Below, piece by piece: positions 1 through 8,306 of a stretch of 64,000 nt of DNA; positions within the stretch are counted from its first letter, which is position 1; each line of letters opens with the position of its first letter. The stretch spans positions 1 through 64,000 of the forward strand of contig DASUEU010000078.1 of assembly GCA_036274895.1 (NCBI GenBank), given 5' to 3'. This stretch comes from CALMKX01 sp036274895 (GTDB taxonomy: Bacteria; Acidobacteriota; Thermoanaerobaculia; Multivoradales; SZUA-115). The translations under genes were made by a program, and so were the position numbers. The notes under the pieces were generated by a model. That model had not been told where the DNA came from. It did not search any database and saw nothing but the letters and a program-made list of their open reading frames with translations.

Positions 1-942
1 GACCTCGCGGCCCACCGCGGCGAGTGGGTTGAACCGGTGTCGACGAACTACCGCGGCTACGACGTATGGGAACTGCCGCCGAACGGGCAGGGCATCGCCG
101 CGCTGCAGATGTTGAACCTGCTCGAGCCCTATGACCTGAAGTCGTACGGCTTCGGCAGCGCCGAGCATCTGCACCTGGTGGTGGAGGCCAAGAAACTCGC
201 GTTCGCCGATCGCGCGCGCTGGTATGCGGATCCCGGCTTCCATCCGGCGCCGGTGGCGAAACTGGTATCGAAGGACTACGCGCGCGAGCGCGGTGCGCTG
301 ATCACGATGGAGCGCGCGTTGCGCGAGGCGCAGCCCGGCACGCCGAAGCAGCTCGACGAGGGCGACACGATCTATCTCACCACCGCCGACAGCGACGGCA
401 TGATGGTGTCGCTGATCCAGAGCAACTACCGCGGCATGGGCTCGGGGGTGGTGGTGGAGGGCTGGGGCTTCATTCTCCAGGACCGCGGCGAGCTGTTCAC
501 CTTCGAGGAAGGGCACCCCAACGTCTACGCGCCCGGCAAACGCCCCTTCCACACCATCATCCCGGGCTTCGTTACCCGCGGCGGCAAGCCCTGGCTGTCC
601 TTCGGGGTGATGGGCGGCGCCACCCAGCCCCAGGGCCAGGCGCAGATCCTCTTGAACCTGATCGACTTCGGGATGAACCTGCAGGAAGCCGGGGACGCGC
701 CCCGCATTCTCCACGAGGGCTCCTCGGAGCCCACCGGCGAGCGGATGGAGGGCGGCGGCCGGGTGCTGCTCGAGTCGGGCTTCGGGTGGGAGACGATCCG
801 TGCCTTGAAAGGCCGAGGCCACGACGTGGCCTGGAGCCTGGGCGACTACGGCGGTTACCAGGCCATCCTCTACGACGCGGCCAACGAGGTGTACGTCGGA
901 GCGTCCGAGTCGAGGAAGGACGGCCAGGCGGCGGGGTATTGA
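1..942 (+). CDS. ggt: Gamma-glutamyltransferase, 3' part (5' end outside window)
   Basis: The reading frame is open from base 1, so the gene starts upstream; 313 residues are visible. These cover the end of the large subunit and all of the small subunit of a gamma-glutamyltranspeptidase, an Ntn hydrolase normally exported to the periplasm that cleaves glutathione and other gamma-glutamyl compounds. Family-typical stretches include ELPPNGQG, SNYRGMGSG and FGVMGGATQPQGQ. By alignment of DTIYLTTADSDG with the usual TTHxSVVDxDG, the autoprocessing and nucleophilic threonine is the ACG codon at 367-369. Its neighbour is Ile rather than the common Thr, a small departure from classical enzymes. The frame ends with TGA, followed by a hairpin repeat and a convergent gene. 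Confidence 0.9.
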   Translation, partial: DLAAHRGEWVEPVSTNYRGYDVWELPPNGQGIAALQMLNLLEPYDLKSYGFGSAEHLHLVVEAKKLAFADRARWYADPGFHPAPVAKLVSKDYARERGALITMERALREAQPGTPKQLDEGDTIYLTTADSDGMMVSLIQSNYRGMGSGVVVEGWGFILQDRGELFTFEEGHPNVYAPGKRPFHTIIPGFVTRGGKPWLSFGVMGGATQPQGQAQILLNLIDFGMNLQEAGDAPRILHEGSSEPTGERMEGGGRVLLESGFGWETIRALKGRGHDVAWSLGDYGGYQAILYDAANEVYVGASESRKDGQAAGY

Positions 943-956
943 GGGGGAAATGAGGA

Positions 957-1029
957 GGGCGGCCACGGGGGGCCGCCCCTACGAAAGCGTTGCCACGCGG
1001 GCGTAGGGGCAGGCCCCTGTGCCTGCCCC
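957..1029. repeat. Two-module REP-like hairpin element, copy 1
   Basis: Module A pairs GGGCGGCC (957-964) with GGCCGCCC (971-978) and is followed by CTACG. Module B pairs GGGGCAGGC (1006-1014) with GCCTGCCCC (1021-1029) and is preceded by GTA. The same architecture recurs at 33740-33810. It lies between the convergent ends of ggt and the secreted-protein gene and could also terminate transcription. Confidence 0.6.
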
Positions 1030-1040
1030 TCTTGGCCGCC

Positions 1041-2339
1041 TCACGGCACCGTCAACGACCAGGCGCTGGTGTTGCCGCTCTCGAAGCCGTCGAGGAAGAC
1101 CGGCGTCCAGAACTGGGCGGTCAGCTCGGTCGGCGTGCCCGGCTTGAACAGCCCGATGGTGTGCACCGTGGTGCCACCCGGGGGGCTGGTGGCGTCGAAC
1201 CAGAAGTTGAACATCGAGGCCCAGCGCAGCGCGTTGGCGTTGGCGTTGGTGGCGTGGGTGTCGGTGAACCAGCTCACCTGCCCCGGTGTGGCGGTGTCGA
1301 TCGTCCAGGCGGTGGTGGCGAACGGTTCGCCCGAGTGGTGGTTGATCTGGGCCGTGCCGGCGTTGGTGATGGTGGCGCCGCTGGGGAACTCGACCGTGAA
1401 GCTGCGCGCCGAACGGTCCGAGTTCAGGTTGTGTAGGGCGTACTCGTAGTGCCAGACGCCGCCGCCCAAGTCGATCACCTTGCGCGCCAGGTAGAAGCGC
1501 TCGACCGGGCTCGCGGGAACGTCCACCGCCATCACCTCGACCGTGGGGTCGATCGTCGGCCAGGCCATGATGGCCGGCTGCAGGCGCATCGTGCTGCCCG
1601 AGAGGCTGAGGTTGAAGGTCCCGGAGTTGACCGTAACCTCGCGCCAGGAAGCGTTGTTCAGGGCGTTGCCGAACTGGGCGTCGTCGCGCGCGATGTAGTG
1701 CCCCTCGATGAAGTAGCGGGTGGTCGTGGGCGTCGGCTCGAGGTCGGTCTGCAAGACCTGGATCCGCTGGTCGATTGCGGTCGAGAAACCAACGTTGGTC
1801 CTCGGCCACACGAAGATGCCGGTAGAAGCATTGACCTCCGACTTCAAGCCGAGAGGCTGGGAGCCGTTCAAGCTCGAGCCGTAGGGGTCGGTACAGCCCA
1901 CGCCCAGCTGGTTGCCGCCAAAGGGCGGCGGGGCACAGCTGCCGTCTCCGCACTGAGCATCGGAGTTGGCCAGTGCCGTGAAACCATGCTTCAGCCAGCC
2001 CATGCCGATCTGTTGGAAGCGGTTGTCCTTCAGGCGATAGATGTTCTGGGCGATGACCGGGTGCTCTGCCGAGGTCACCCCTGGAGCACAGCCCGAGGCC
2101 TGGTCGCACCAGTTGAGGGGGGTATCGCCGGTGTTGCAGGAAGTGGTGCCCACCGAGTAAGCGCGGATCCCCCCGACGTTGCCGTAGTTGGACGTGCCGC
2201 TCAAGAAATGGACGGTGACGTCCGGGCCGATGGTACCGGCGCCGGCGCCGGAGGTGAACAGGGCGGTACCGGCCGCGGCCAGGACCACCAGGGCGGCGAT
2301 CAAGAGGCGCCGTCCCTTACCAGCATCAGATCGGGTCAT
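1041..2339 (-). CDS. Secreted protein with C-terminal DGFESGNTSAWS tail
   Basis: Function unknown. Residues 1-34 form a signal peptide (basic start, hydrophobic LLIAALVVLAAAGTAL, small residues before the probable cleavage). The mature part is rich in Asn, Thr, Ser and Gly with several cysteines (CNTGDTPLNWC, CGDGSC), fitting an extracytoplasmic beta-rich protein. The chain ends FLDGFESGNTSAWSLTVP. I recall short C-terminal tails of the type DGFESGxTSxWS from many unrelated secreted proteins of Acidobacteriota and some other phyla, which suggests a shared sorting or processing signal; that role is inference. The start is the ATG preceding the basic n-region. A terminator-like hairpin separates it from the upstream iron-sulfur gene, so it is probably transcribed separately. 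Confidence 0.75.
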   Translation of the reverse strand: MTRSDAGKGRRLLIAALVVLAAAGTALFTSGAGAGTIGPDVTVHFLSGTSNYGNVGGIRAYSVGTTSCNTGDTPLNWCDQASGCAPGVTSAEHPVIAQNIYRLKDNRFQQIGMGWLKHGFTALANSDAQCGDGSCAPPPFGGNQLGVGCTDPYGSSLNGSQPLGLKSEVNASTGIFVWPRTNVGFSTAIDQRIQVLQTDLEPTPTTTRYFIEGHYIARDDAQFGNALNNASWREVTVNSGTFNLSLSGSTMRLQPAIMAWPTIDPTVEVMAVDVPASPVERFYLARKVIDLGGGVWHYEYALHNLNSDRSARSFTVEFPSGATITNAGTAQINHHSGEPFATTAWTIDTATPGQVSWFTDTHATNANANALRWASMFNFWFDATSPPGGTTVHTIGLFKPGTPTELTAQFWTPVFLDGFESGNTSAWSLTVP

Positions 2340-2360
2340 GTGCTTTGCTCCCTAGCTCGG

Positions 2361-2383
2361 TCCAAGAAAGGCCCCTCGGGGCC
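2361..2383 (-). terminator. Terminator-like hairpin after the iron-sulfur/TPR gene
   Basis: On the minus strand GGCCCC pairs with GGGGCC across a two-base centre and is followed by TTTCTT. This is a short intrinsic-terminator shape. It sits just past the stop of the upstream minus-strand gene and inside the leader of the secreted-protein gene, so it could also act as an attenuator. Confidence 0.5.
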
Positions 2384-2400
2384 GTGAACATTCCTTCAAC

Positions 2401-4383
2401 CTAGGGTGAAACTCCGCCCGCCCCCGCCAATTGCTCCATCAGACCCCGGGCTTCGGCCAGGGTTGGGTCGAGCTGCAGGCTCTTCCTGAGCTCGACCAGG
2501 GCTTCAGCCCGGCGGCCTGCTTCGAAAAGCGCCCTCGCCAGCAAGTAGTACGTGGCGGCATCGTCCGAGGCTTGCTCGAGAGCCCGCCGGAAGTGCCCGA
2601 TGCTCTCCTCGTAGCGGCCCACGCTGGCGAGCAGGCCGGCGAGGTTCTCACGCGCTTCCAGGTGCGCAGGATCGAGCGCGAGCACTCTTTCGAACAGGAC
2701 GATGGCCTCGGTGGTCTGACCTTGCAGGGCGTGAATCAGCGCTCCATTGTAGAGCAAATCGGGATTGTCTTGCACTCGGGCCAGACCGCGACCCAGCACT
2801 TCCTTGGCGCCCTCCAGGTTGCCGGCCTGGGCGAGGACCAGCGAGAGGTTGGCGTAGGGCTCCGGGCGGTCGGGCGCCAGGGCGATCACCCGCTCGTAGT
2901 GGGCGACGGCGTCGGCCAGTTGGCCCGCCTCGAAGCTCAAGCGGCCGAGGATCTGGTGCATCGAGGCCGGATCCTCGTCCCGGGCCAGGGCGCGCCGGGC
3001 CCAGGCGGCGGCTTCGGCGGAAGAGCCTTCGAGCAGGTGCACCCAGGCCAGCTGCGAGGCGTTGCCGAGAGTGGCGAAGAGGCCCAGTCTCTGGACCCGC
3101 TCGAGCCGCCGGCGGGCTTCGGCGACCTGCTCGCGTTGCTGCCCGGTGAGGGTGAGCGGCAGGGCGGCGAGATCCACGGAGGCGAGCCGCAGGCCGCCCA
3201 GGGGGCGGGTGGCGCGCTCGGCGCGGAAGGTCTCGACGCGGTGCCAGCCGCTGTGGGCCCAGAACAGGGCGAGGAGACCGAGCCCGGCGAGGGTCCAGCG
3301 GCCGGTGGAGGTGACCCGGCCGCCGGCCTTGAGCACCTGGCGGTAGAAGAACACGTCCCCCTTGGTCAGCAGCCGCCAGCCGATCAGGGCGGCGTAGGCC
3401 AGCAGCCCGGCGACGCCCAGGGACATCAGGAAGGGCACGGTGCCGTAGAGGCCGCGGAAGGCCAAGAACGCGGCCAGGAACGCCACGCCGAGCACGGCCT
3501 CCTCGGCCCAGGAGAGGGGTCGCTTGGGCTTGGTGGGCTGGGCCACCCGTGGCTTGGCGAACAGGGGCAGGGGACCGGCGCCGTAGTAGAGGGCACCGTT
3601 CGGGCAGACCGACACGCAGTCCAGACACTTCATGCAGCCGCTCGAGACCACCATCCCCCAATCCCGCACCTCCTCGTGGACCCGCACGTTCGAGGTGCAG
3701 GAGGCGGTGCAATGGCCGCAGCCCTGGCAGGCATCGGTGACCCGGATGCGCAGGGGAGAGAGCTTCTCGGCCACGCCGAAGATCGCCCCGTAGGGGCAGG
3801 CGTAGGCACAGAAGCCCTTGGCGCCCAGGAAGTAGATGACCACGAAGCCGCAGATCAGGAAGGTCAGCACGCCGATCACCCAGCCCGGAAAGGTGGCCCA
3901 GAACTGCGAGGTGGTCAGCTCCCAATCGAGGTGGCCGAAGGAGTCGCCGATCCACAGGCGGTAGGCGGCCGGCCAGAGGAACATGTAGCAGAAGGCCAGG
4001 CCGGGCACCAGGACGAGCACCCGGGAGCGTAGGGGCTTGGGGCGGATGCCGGCCTTGACCAGCAGGTGGCGACAGAGGTCTTGGAGGGCCACCAGGTGGC
4101 AGGCCCAGCCGCAGAAGAAGCGACCGAAGATCGCAGTCGAGAGGATCATCGCCGCGAAGAAGATCAGCCCGGCGTTGATCACGCCGGAGCGGGCGAAGGC
4201 CATCGCCTCGGAGGGCTCGACGGGGGTCAGCGTGGTACCGGCGGTCAACCAGTGGGCAAGGTGGGCGGCAATGGCCAGGTGCACCACCACCAGCACCGCC
4301 GCCCGCCACTTCGACGAGCGCGAGGTCTTCATCTTCGCGGGTGGCGGATCCGCCGGCAGGACCTTGAGCGAGGCTCGGGCCAT
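2401..4383 (-). CDS. Polytopic 4Fe-4S ferredoxin fused to TPR domain
   Basis: The N-terminal half resembles the NapH/NosR/CcoG-type membrane iron-sulfur proteins. It has hydrophobic helices near residues 28-49, 66-88, 120-142 and 168-188, with the paired motifs FCGWAC (Cys91, Cys95) and CAYACPYG (Cys192, Cys196). Two 4Fe-4S clusters follow: Cys219-x2-Cys222-x2-Cys225-x3-Cys229 and Cys250-x2-Cys253-x2-Cys256-x3-Cys260. Two more hydrophobic helices lie near 295-340. Residues from about 430 to the end are TPR units (YERVIALAPDRPEPYANLSLVL and similar). Known relatives carry electrons between the quinone pool and periplasmic reductases or help maturation; they usually lack TPRs, so the fusion is unusual. 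The partner is not identifiable here. The ATG at 4381-4383 on the minus strand is the start. Confidence 0.8.
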   Translation of the reverse strand: MARASLKVLPADPPPAKMKTSRSSKWRAAVLVVVHLAIAAHLAHWLTAGTTLTPVEPSEAMAFARSGVINAGLIFFAAMILSTAIFGRFFCGWACHLVALQDLCRHLLVKAGIRPKPLRSRVLVLVPGLAFCYMFLWPAAYRLWIGDSFGHLDWELTTSQFWATFPGWVIGVLTFLICGFVVIYFLGAKGFCAYACPYGAIFGVAEKLSPLRIRVTDACQGCGHCTASCTSNVRVHEEVRDWGMVVSSGCMKCLDCVSVCPNGALYYGAGPLPLFAKPRVAQPTKPKRPLSWAEEAVLGVAFLAAFLAFRGLYGTVPFLMSLGVAGLLAYAALIGWRLLTKGDVFFYRQVLKAGGRVTSTGRWTLAGLGLLALFWAHSGWHRVETFRAERATRPLGGLRLASVDLAALPLTLTGQQREQVAEARRRLERVQRLGLFATLGNASQLAWVHLLEGSSAEAAAWARRALARDEDPASMHQILGRLSFEAGQLADAVAHYERVIALAPDRPEPYANLSLVLAQAGNLEGAKEVLGRGLARVQDNPDLLYNGALIHALQGQTTEAIVLFERVLALDPAHLEARENLAGLLASVGRYEESIGHFRRALEQASDDAATYYLLARALFEAGRRAEALVELRKSLQLDPTLAEARGLMEQLAGAGGVSP

Positions 4384-4452
4384 GGCGGGTCAGCCTAGCG
4401 TGAAGGCCCAGTCCCTGTCACACGGCCCCGAGGCTCTCTGGCACGCTCACCG

Positions 4453-7368
4453 TCAGCGCTCGCCTTCTCCAGCCGGGAGGTAGATAGAGGTCAAGCCGGC
4501 TAGAATGGTCTCCTGGATCGACTCAAGCGGTGCGGGGGGGGCGTCGAAGAGCCGTGGAAGGGTCCTAGCCAGCAGCCTCTCGAGGTCGAAGAAGCGAAGG
4601 ATGTCTGCGGCTCGACGGAACTTCGGCTCGCTTCCTTCCTTGGGGTCAAGGATCGCGTTAAGGGTCTTGGAGTAGTCACTGAAGACTTCGCTCTCAGCGT
4701 CATAGAAGCCACGGGCCTTCTCGGGTTCGACGGGCGCAAGGTCCAACTCCGACTGGATCTGATTGGTCCGGAACAACCGTCGCGAGACCGGCAGGCCCCG
4801 CTTCTGGCGGGCTCGCCTAACATCCACCTCCGAGGACAGCAGGCTCGATACGAGCATCCAGCCGGTCTCAGGGACGAGCGCTGCACGAACGATCCCGAGG
4901 GAGTAGAGATCGACGTTTGAGATCCCGGGGCACTCTACGTCGGTACCTGGTAGTTGTGTAATATGAAACCCAAGGGGATGCCTCTTCGCCTCATGCCTCC
5001 GCTGAATCCCACTCGGGAGCAGTTGCACCTTGCTAAACCAACGCCGAGCGAAGACTGACTCGTGGTAGAGGCCGCCTCGATTGGGATTGGGAACGGCAGC
5101 CTTATCTGCGGCCTTAGCATGGGCTCCGCTTAGGTGAACCATCTGGCACAGCAAGTCGGCTGCGGCGCGGAATGCTGGATCGCGGAGCCAATCGCATAGT
5201 GCCTTGTGTGTCTCCTCCTGCGACAGCTTGAGCCAGTCCACGGCAGGGGCCCAGCCGAAGGTCCAGCAGAGTTCGAAGAAGAAGCTAACGAACTGCTTTG
5301 CATCGGTCACCGTGTTCGGGATTACAAACAGGTGGCGAATTTCACCTGAGGGCTCGAACTGCGGGATCAACTCGAGCAGATCAGCCCAGGTCCTGGGAGG
5401 GCTGGTACCGGCTAGGCTTGCACCCACCTTGCCCTGCTCGCCGCCTGGCTGGTGCACCAGGACGCCGACATCAGCGTAGAAAGGCACAAGGTACTTGGGC
5501 TCGTTGGAACTGTGCGGCTTGTGCTGAGCACGATCTGTCCACAAGAAGCCAGAGTCGAAGCGATCGCCGCTTCGCTCGATGATGTCCACAGGCACTTCGA
5601 GGAACACACCCCGATCGCGCAATTCCTCCATGACATAGTGCCGGAGCTCGACCAGCTTGAGGTTTGAGTGACCTGTTCCTGCATAGCCTTGGAAGCTCCA
5701 GTGACTTGGCTGCGGATTCTCCTTGGGCACCATGCGAAACACAAAGTTGTTCGGGTATCTCCCTCTGAAGTCCTCGAACGGTCCTTCGAGCACCTCGTGC
5801 TCTGAGCGGTTCTCAAAGAAAAGCTTGACGAACGGCAGCTCCTCGCGGACCTGCTCGCGCTCGCCTCCCAGCAAACCGACTCGTGGCCAACCTGCTTTGA
5901 GATCGATCGCGTAGCGGCCATCGCGCTGGGTCGGGACCTTTAGCCCGGTATCAAAGTTCCGGCCGCGGGACTTCAGTACTACGATGCCGGGCACGAGATG
6001 GTTGTATTGCTCCTGGAAGTTGAAGCCGACGATTGTGGAGAAAGCTTCGCTGGCGGGCAGGTCAAGCTCAGAATAGGAGGAGAAGACTCGCGGAGTTGTG
6101 TAGGAGATCAACGCTATGGCGTTAGTGAACTTGGCCAACAGCTCCAGGAACGACGTGAGGAACTGGGAGTGCTTGTCGCCGTGGCCGAAAGTGTGATGCA
6201 AGGCCGCCCAGCCATCGATGAAGACTCTCGTGAGCTTGGACTCGTCCCGCTCCAAGACCGTTACGAGAGTACCGAGCGCCTCCTCTGGAATCAGATCTGT
6301 GAGGCCGAAGTGTAGGCAGTCCCAGGACTGCGCTGCTCTGCCCAGTCGTTCTCTCCGGCTCTGAACGTCCTCTGGCTTGCGACCGAACGAAACGTAAACA
6401 CTCCGTTCCCCTTCCGTCGCAGCTGAGAGGAACTGGGTGCCAAAGAGGAATTTCCCGGATCCGCTGGGGCCGAGGAGGAGCACCTGCTCACCGGCCCCAA
6501 AGGGGCCTTGCTTGGTATCGAAGAGCTCGTCGAATCCTTCGACTCCGGAAGGGACCGATCTTGGTTGGGAGGTTGACCCCTGCTCGCCGCCAGGGCTTGC
6601 TAGGCGGGTCGAACTCGGGCGCTGGCCGATGAGGCAAGCTATCGAGGGAAAGATCCGGAGTTCTGCTCGGCCCTCTGGAGGATCGACAGCCTGTAGTCGG
6701 AAGGCGTGGTTCCCGAGGTAGTAGTCGTGCCAACGGAGCTTCTCGATCTCGAAGCTCCGGGAGCGCGCCAGCGGGTCCAGCTTCACGCGGATGATGCCGT
6801 CCACGGCGTACTTGAGGGAAATATCCTCCGTCTGACGATGCTCCTCTGCGACCAAGATGGCAACAAGGCGCAACGCTTTGATCTGCTCGAGGAACGCGAA
6901 CAAGCTCTTTCTGGATTCAGGATCAGGCCCGAGCACACTCAGGCCGTCGACGAAAAGCAAGTCGCCCTCGCGTAAAGTGAGCCCATACTGAGCGGCGATC
7001 TCCTGTGGGCCCTCTGACTTACCGATGCGGAAGCGGGCCGGGACCAGGTAGGCGGCTGCCTCCTCACCGGGCGTGAACGTGAAACCGTAAAGATCGCAAA
7101 TGTGGTTGATCTGCTCGGGTTTCTCGACGAGAGACAGTAGGAGGGTCGTTATGGGCTCAGCAGTCGAGTCCCGACGACTGGAGAGCTCGAGATAGAACTG
7201 GTGGAGAAGGTGGAGGCCTAGAGTGGTCTTCCCGGCGCCCGGAGATCCCAGGAGGAGTAGAGCGAGGCCAGTCTGAAGCGTGAATCCGTCGAGGAGTGGG
7301 CTACCCCGCAGGATGGCGTGGAGGGCGTTACGGGCCGGATTCGAGGGGGCGAGGCCGCTGCCTTTCAT
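4453..7368 (-). CDS. Tandem KaiC/RAD55-like ATPase fused to solute-binding-protein-like domain
   Basis: Three parts are visible in 971 residues. Residues 20-245 are a RecA/KaiC-type ATPase with Walker A GSPGAGKT (41-48) and Walker B LLFVDG (Asp141). Residues 270-495 are a second such domain with GPSGSGKF (300-307) and Walker B VFIDG (Asp385); its usual Thr/Ser after Lys is Phe307, so Mg-ATP handling may be impaired. Residues 510-880 read like a family 1 extracellular solute-binding protein: VPFYADVGVLVH, PPRTWADLLEL, a FELCWTFGW stretch, and the closing SEVDVRRARQKRGLPVSRRLF pattern where sugar-binding proteins have SPEAQ..GGLPTRRSLY. No signal peptide or membrane helix is present, so this domain should be cytoplasmic. 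The start overlaps the previous gene's stop by four bases (ATGA). I know no named family with this order; function is open. Confidence 0.75.
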   Translation of the reverse strand: MKGSGLAPSNPARNALHAILRGSPLLDGFTLQTGLALLLLGSPGAGKTTLGLHLLHQFYLELSSRRDSTAEPITTLLLSLVEKPEQINHICDLYGFTFTPGEEAAAYLVPARFRIGKSEGPQEIAAQYGLTLREGDLLFVDGLSVLGPDPESRKSLFAFLEQIKALRLVAILVAEEHRQTEDISLKYAVDGIIRVKLDPLARSRSFEIEKLRWHDYYLGNHAFRLQAVDPPEGRAELRIFPSIACLIGQRPSSTRLASPGGEQGSTSQPRSVPSGVEGFDELFDTKQGPFGAGEQVLLLGPSGSGKFLFGTQFLSAATEGERSVYVSFGRKPEDVQSRRERLGRAAQSWDCLHFGLTDLIPEEALGTLVTVLERDESKLTRVFIDGWAALHHTFGHGDKHSQFLTSFLELLAKFTNAIALISYTTPRVFSSYSELDLPASEAFSTIVGFNFQEQYNHLVPGIVVLKSRGRNFDTGLKVPTQRDGRYAIDLKAGWPRVGLLGGEREQVREELPFVKLFFENRSEHEVLEGPFEDFRGRYPNNFVFRMVPKENPQPSHWSFQGYAGTGHSNLKLVELRHYVMEELRDRGVFLEVPVDIIERSGDRFDSGFLWTDRAQHKPHSSNEPKYLVPFYADVGVLVHQPGGEQGKVGASLAGTSPPRTWADLLELIPQFEPSGEIRHLFVIPNTVTDAKQFVSFFFELCWTFGWAPAVDWLKLSQEETHKALCDWLRDPAFRAAADLLCQMVHLSGAHAKAADKAAVPNPNRGGLYHESVFARRWFSKVQLLPSGIQRRHEAKRHPLGFHITQLPGTDVECPGISNVDLYSLGIVRAALVPETGWMLVSSLLSSEVDVRRARQKRGLPVSRRLFRTNQIQSELDLAPVEPEKARGFYDAESEVFSDYSKTLNAILDPKEGSEPKFRRAADILRFFDLERLLARTLPRLFDAPPAPLESIQETILAGLTSIYLPAGEGER

Positions 7369-8306
7369 GGCGATGGAAAGCTCCCACCAGGCGTCGAGTC
7401 ACCCTGCGAAGGGCTGGGCATGAACATCCCGTTTCTTTGCTGAGTCCAAGTCGGATGGCTGGGGAGAGAAGGTCGCGAGACGGAGGCCGCCTGGGTCGTG
7501 ATGCCCAGGCGCTGAAGCGATGCAATTCCCCTCTTCCTCAGCTGTTCCCAGTGCTCGCCGCGGCCGACTTGGTCGGTCTGCGGTTGGAGAGCCGCGAGGG
7601 CATCCTTGATTGCTTGGGTTGGTTTCCCTTGGAAAAGCGTCCGTAGCCTGTCCAGGTACCCGGAACCACGAAGGAGTGGTTCCTGGCTCGCTTGGAGGAG
7701 GACACTATCGAGTGCTTCGTCGGAGATGCGAGCGGCGAGCAAGTATGGCACGAGATCGATAGCACTGTCGGGACTACTTCGAGCGAGGGCTAGGTAGGCT
7801 GGAGGTGCTAGGTCAGGATCTGGAAGAAACGTAAGCCAGTAAGTGTGATCCTGATAGTCAAGTGAGTCGAGGTGATAGAGCAACTGTTGGCGCACAAGGA
7901 TGCCGTGATAGGCGCGCACAGTTGGCTCAACTCGGTCGATCAGATCTCGAAGACGACTCGTGAGTTGCCTGAGCCTTAGGTGTGAGATCACGATACCGAG
8001 GCTTAGGGCAACGCCTGGAGGAATCGAGGCTTGATCAAGGGCGAGTAGCCCGCAGAGTACATGTTGAACGCAGCGTTCGATTCGCCGCTGGAACTCCTCG
8101 GACTTCGACCTCTCATACGCCCACCGGACCCACTCCCAAGGTGCAGCCGGTGAAGCGCCGGCAGGAGAAGCGGTCAGTGATGCAACGAGTCGCTCGTGTA
8201 GCGCCCCTTCACTCAGGTCTTCGAGCTCGGTGAGGATCTGCGTCCACCCGTCATCCCCTCTCTTCAAGAGGACCTCAGCACTAGCTGACGCGTCGCCATT
8301 GGACAT
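7365..8306 (-). CDS. Uncharacterised helical protein, middle gene of KaiC-SBP operon
   Basis: Not recognised. The 313 residues are predicted mostly alpha-helical and Leu-rich (residues 15-50, 70-150 and 165-250), possibly a helical-repeat scaffold. A low-complexity Ser/Pro/Gln tail covers roughly the last 60 residues. No signal peptide, membrane span or catalytic motif is visible. It overlaps the upstream gene by 26 bases and the downstream ATPase-SBP gene by four, so the three are almost certainly translated as a coupled unit. Codon use is noticeably less GC3-biased than in flanking genes, as in the other two members. It may be an adaptor or regulator of the ATPase; that is inference from position only. 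Confidence 0.6.
   Translation of the reverse strand: MSNGDASASAEVLLKRGDDGWTQILTELEDLSEGALHERLVASLTASPAGASPAAPWEWVRWAYERSKSEEFQRRIERCVQHVLCGLLALDQASIPPGVALSLGIVISHLRLRQLTSRLRDLIDRVEPTVRAYHGILVRQQLLYHLDSLDYQDHTYWLTFLPDPDLAPPAYLALARSSPDSAIDLVPYLLAARISDEALDSVLLQASQEPLLRGSGYLDRLRTLFQGKPTQAIKDALAALQPQTDQVGRGEHWEQLRKRGIASLQRLGITTQAASVSRPSLPSHPTWTQQRNGMFMPSPSQGDSTPGGSFPSP

Noticed and set aside
4453..7368. A canonical KaiABC clock gene
   Set aside because: No kaiA or kaiB neighbour, a degraded second P-loop, and a solute-binding-like domain in place of the KaiC C-terminus.
4453..7368. An ABC transporter operon
   Set aside because: No permease gene adjoins, and the binding-protein domain has no signal peptide or lipobox.
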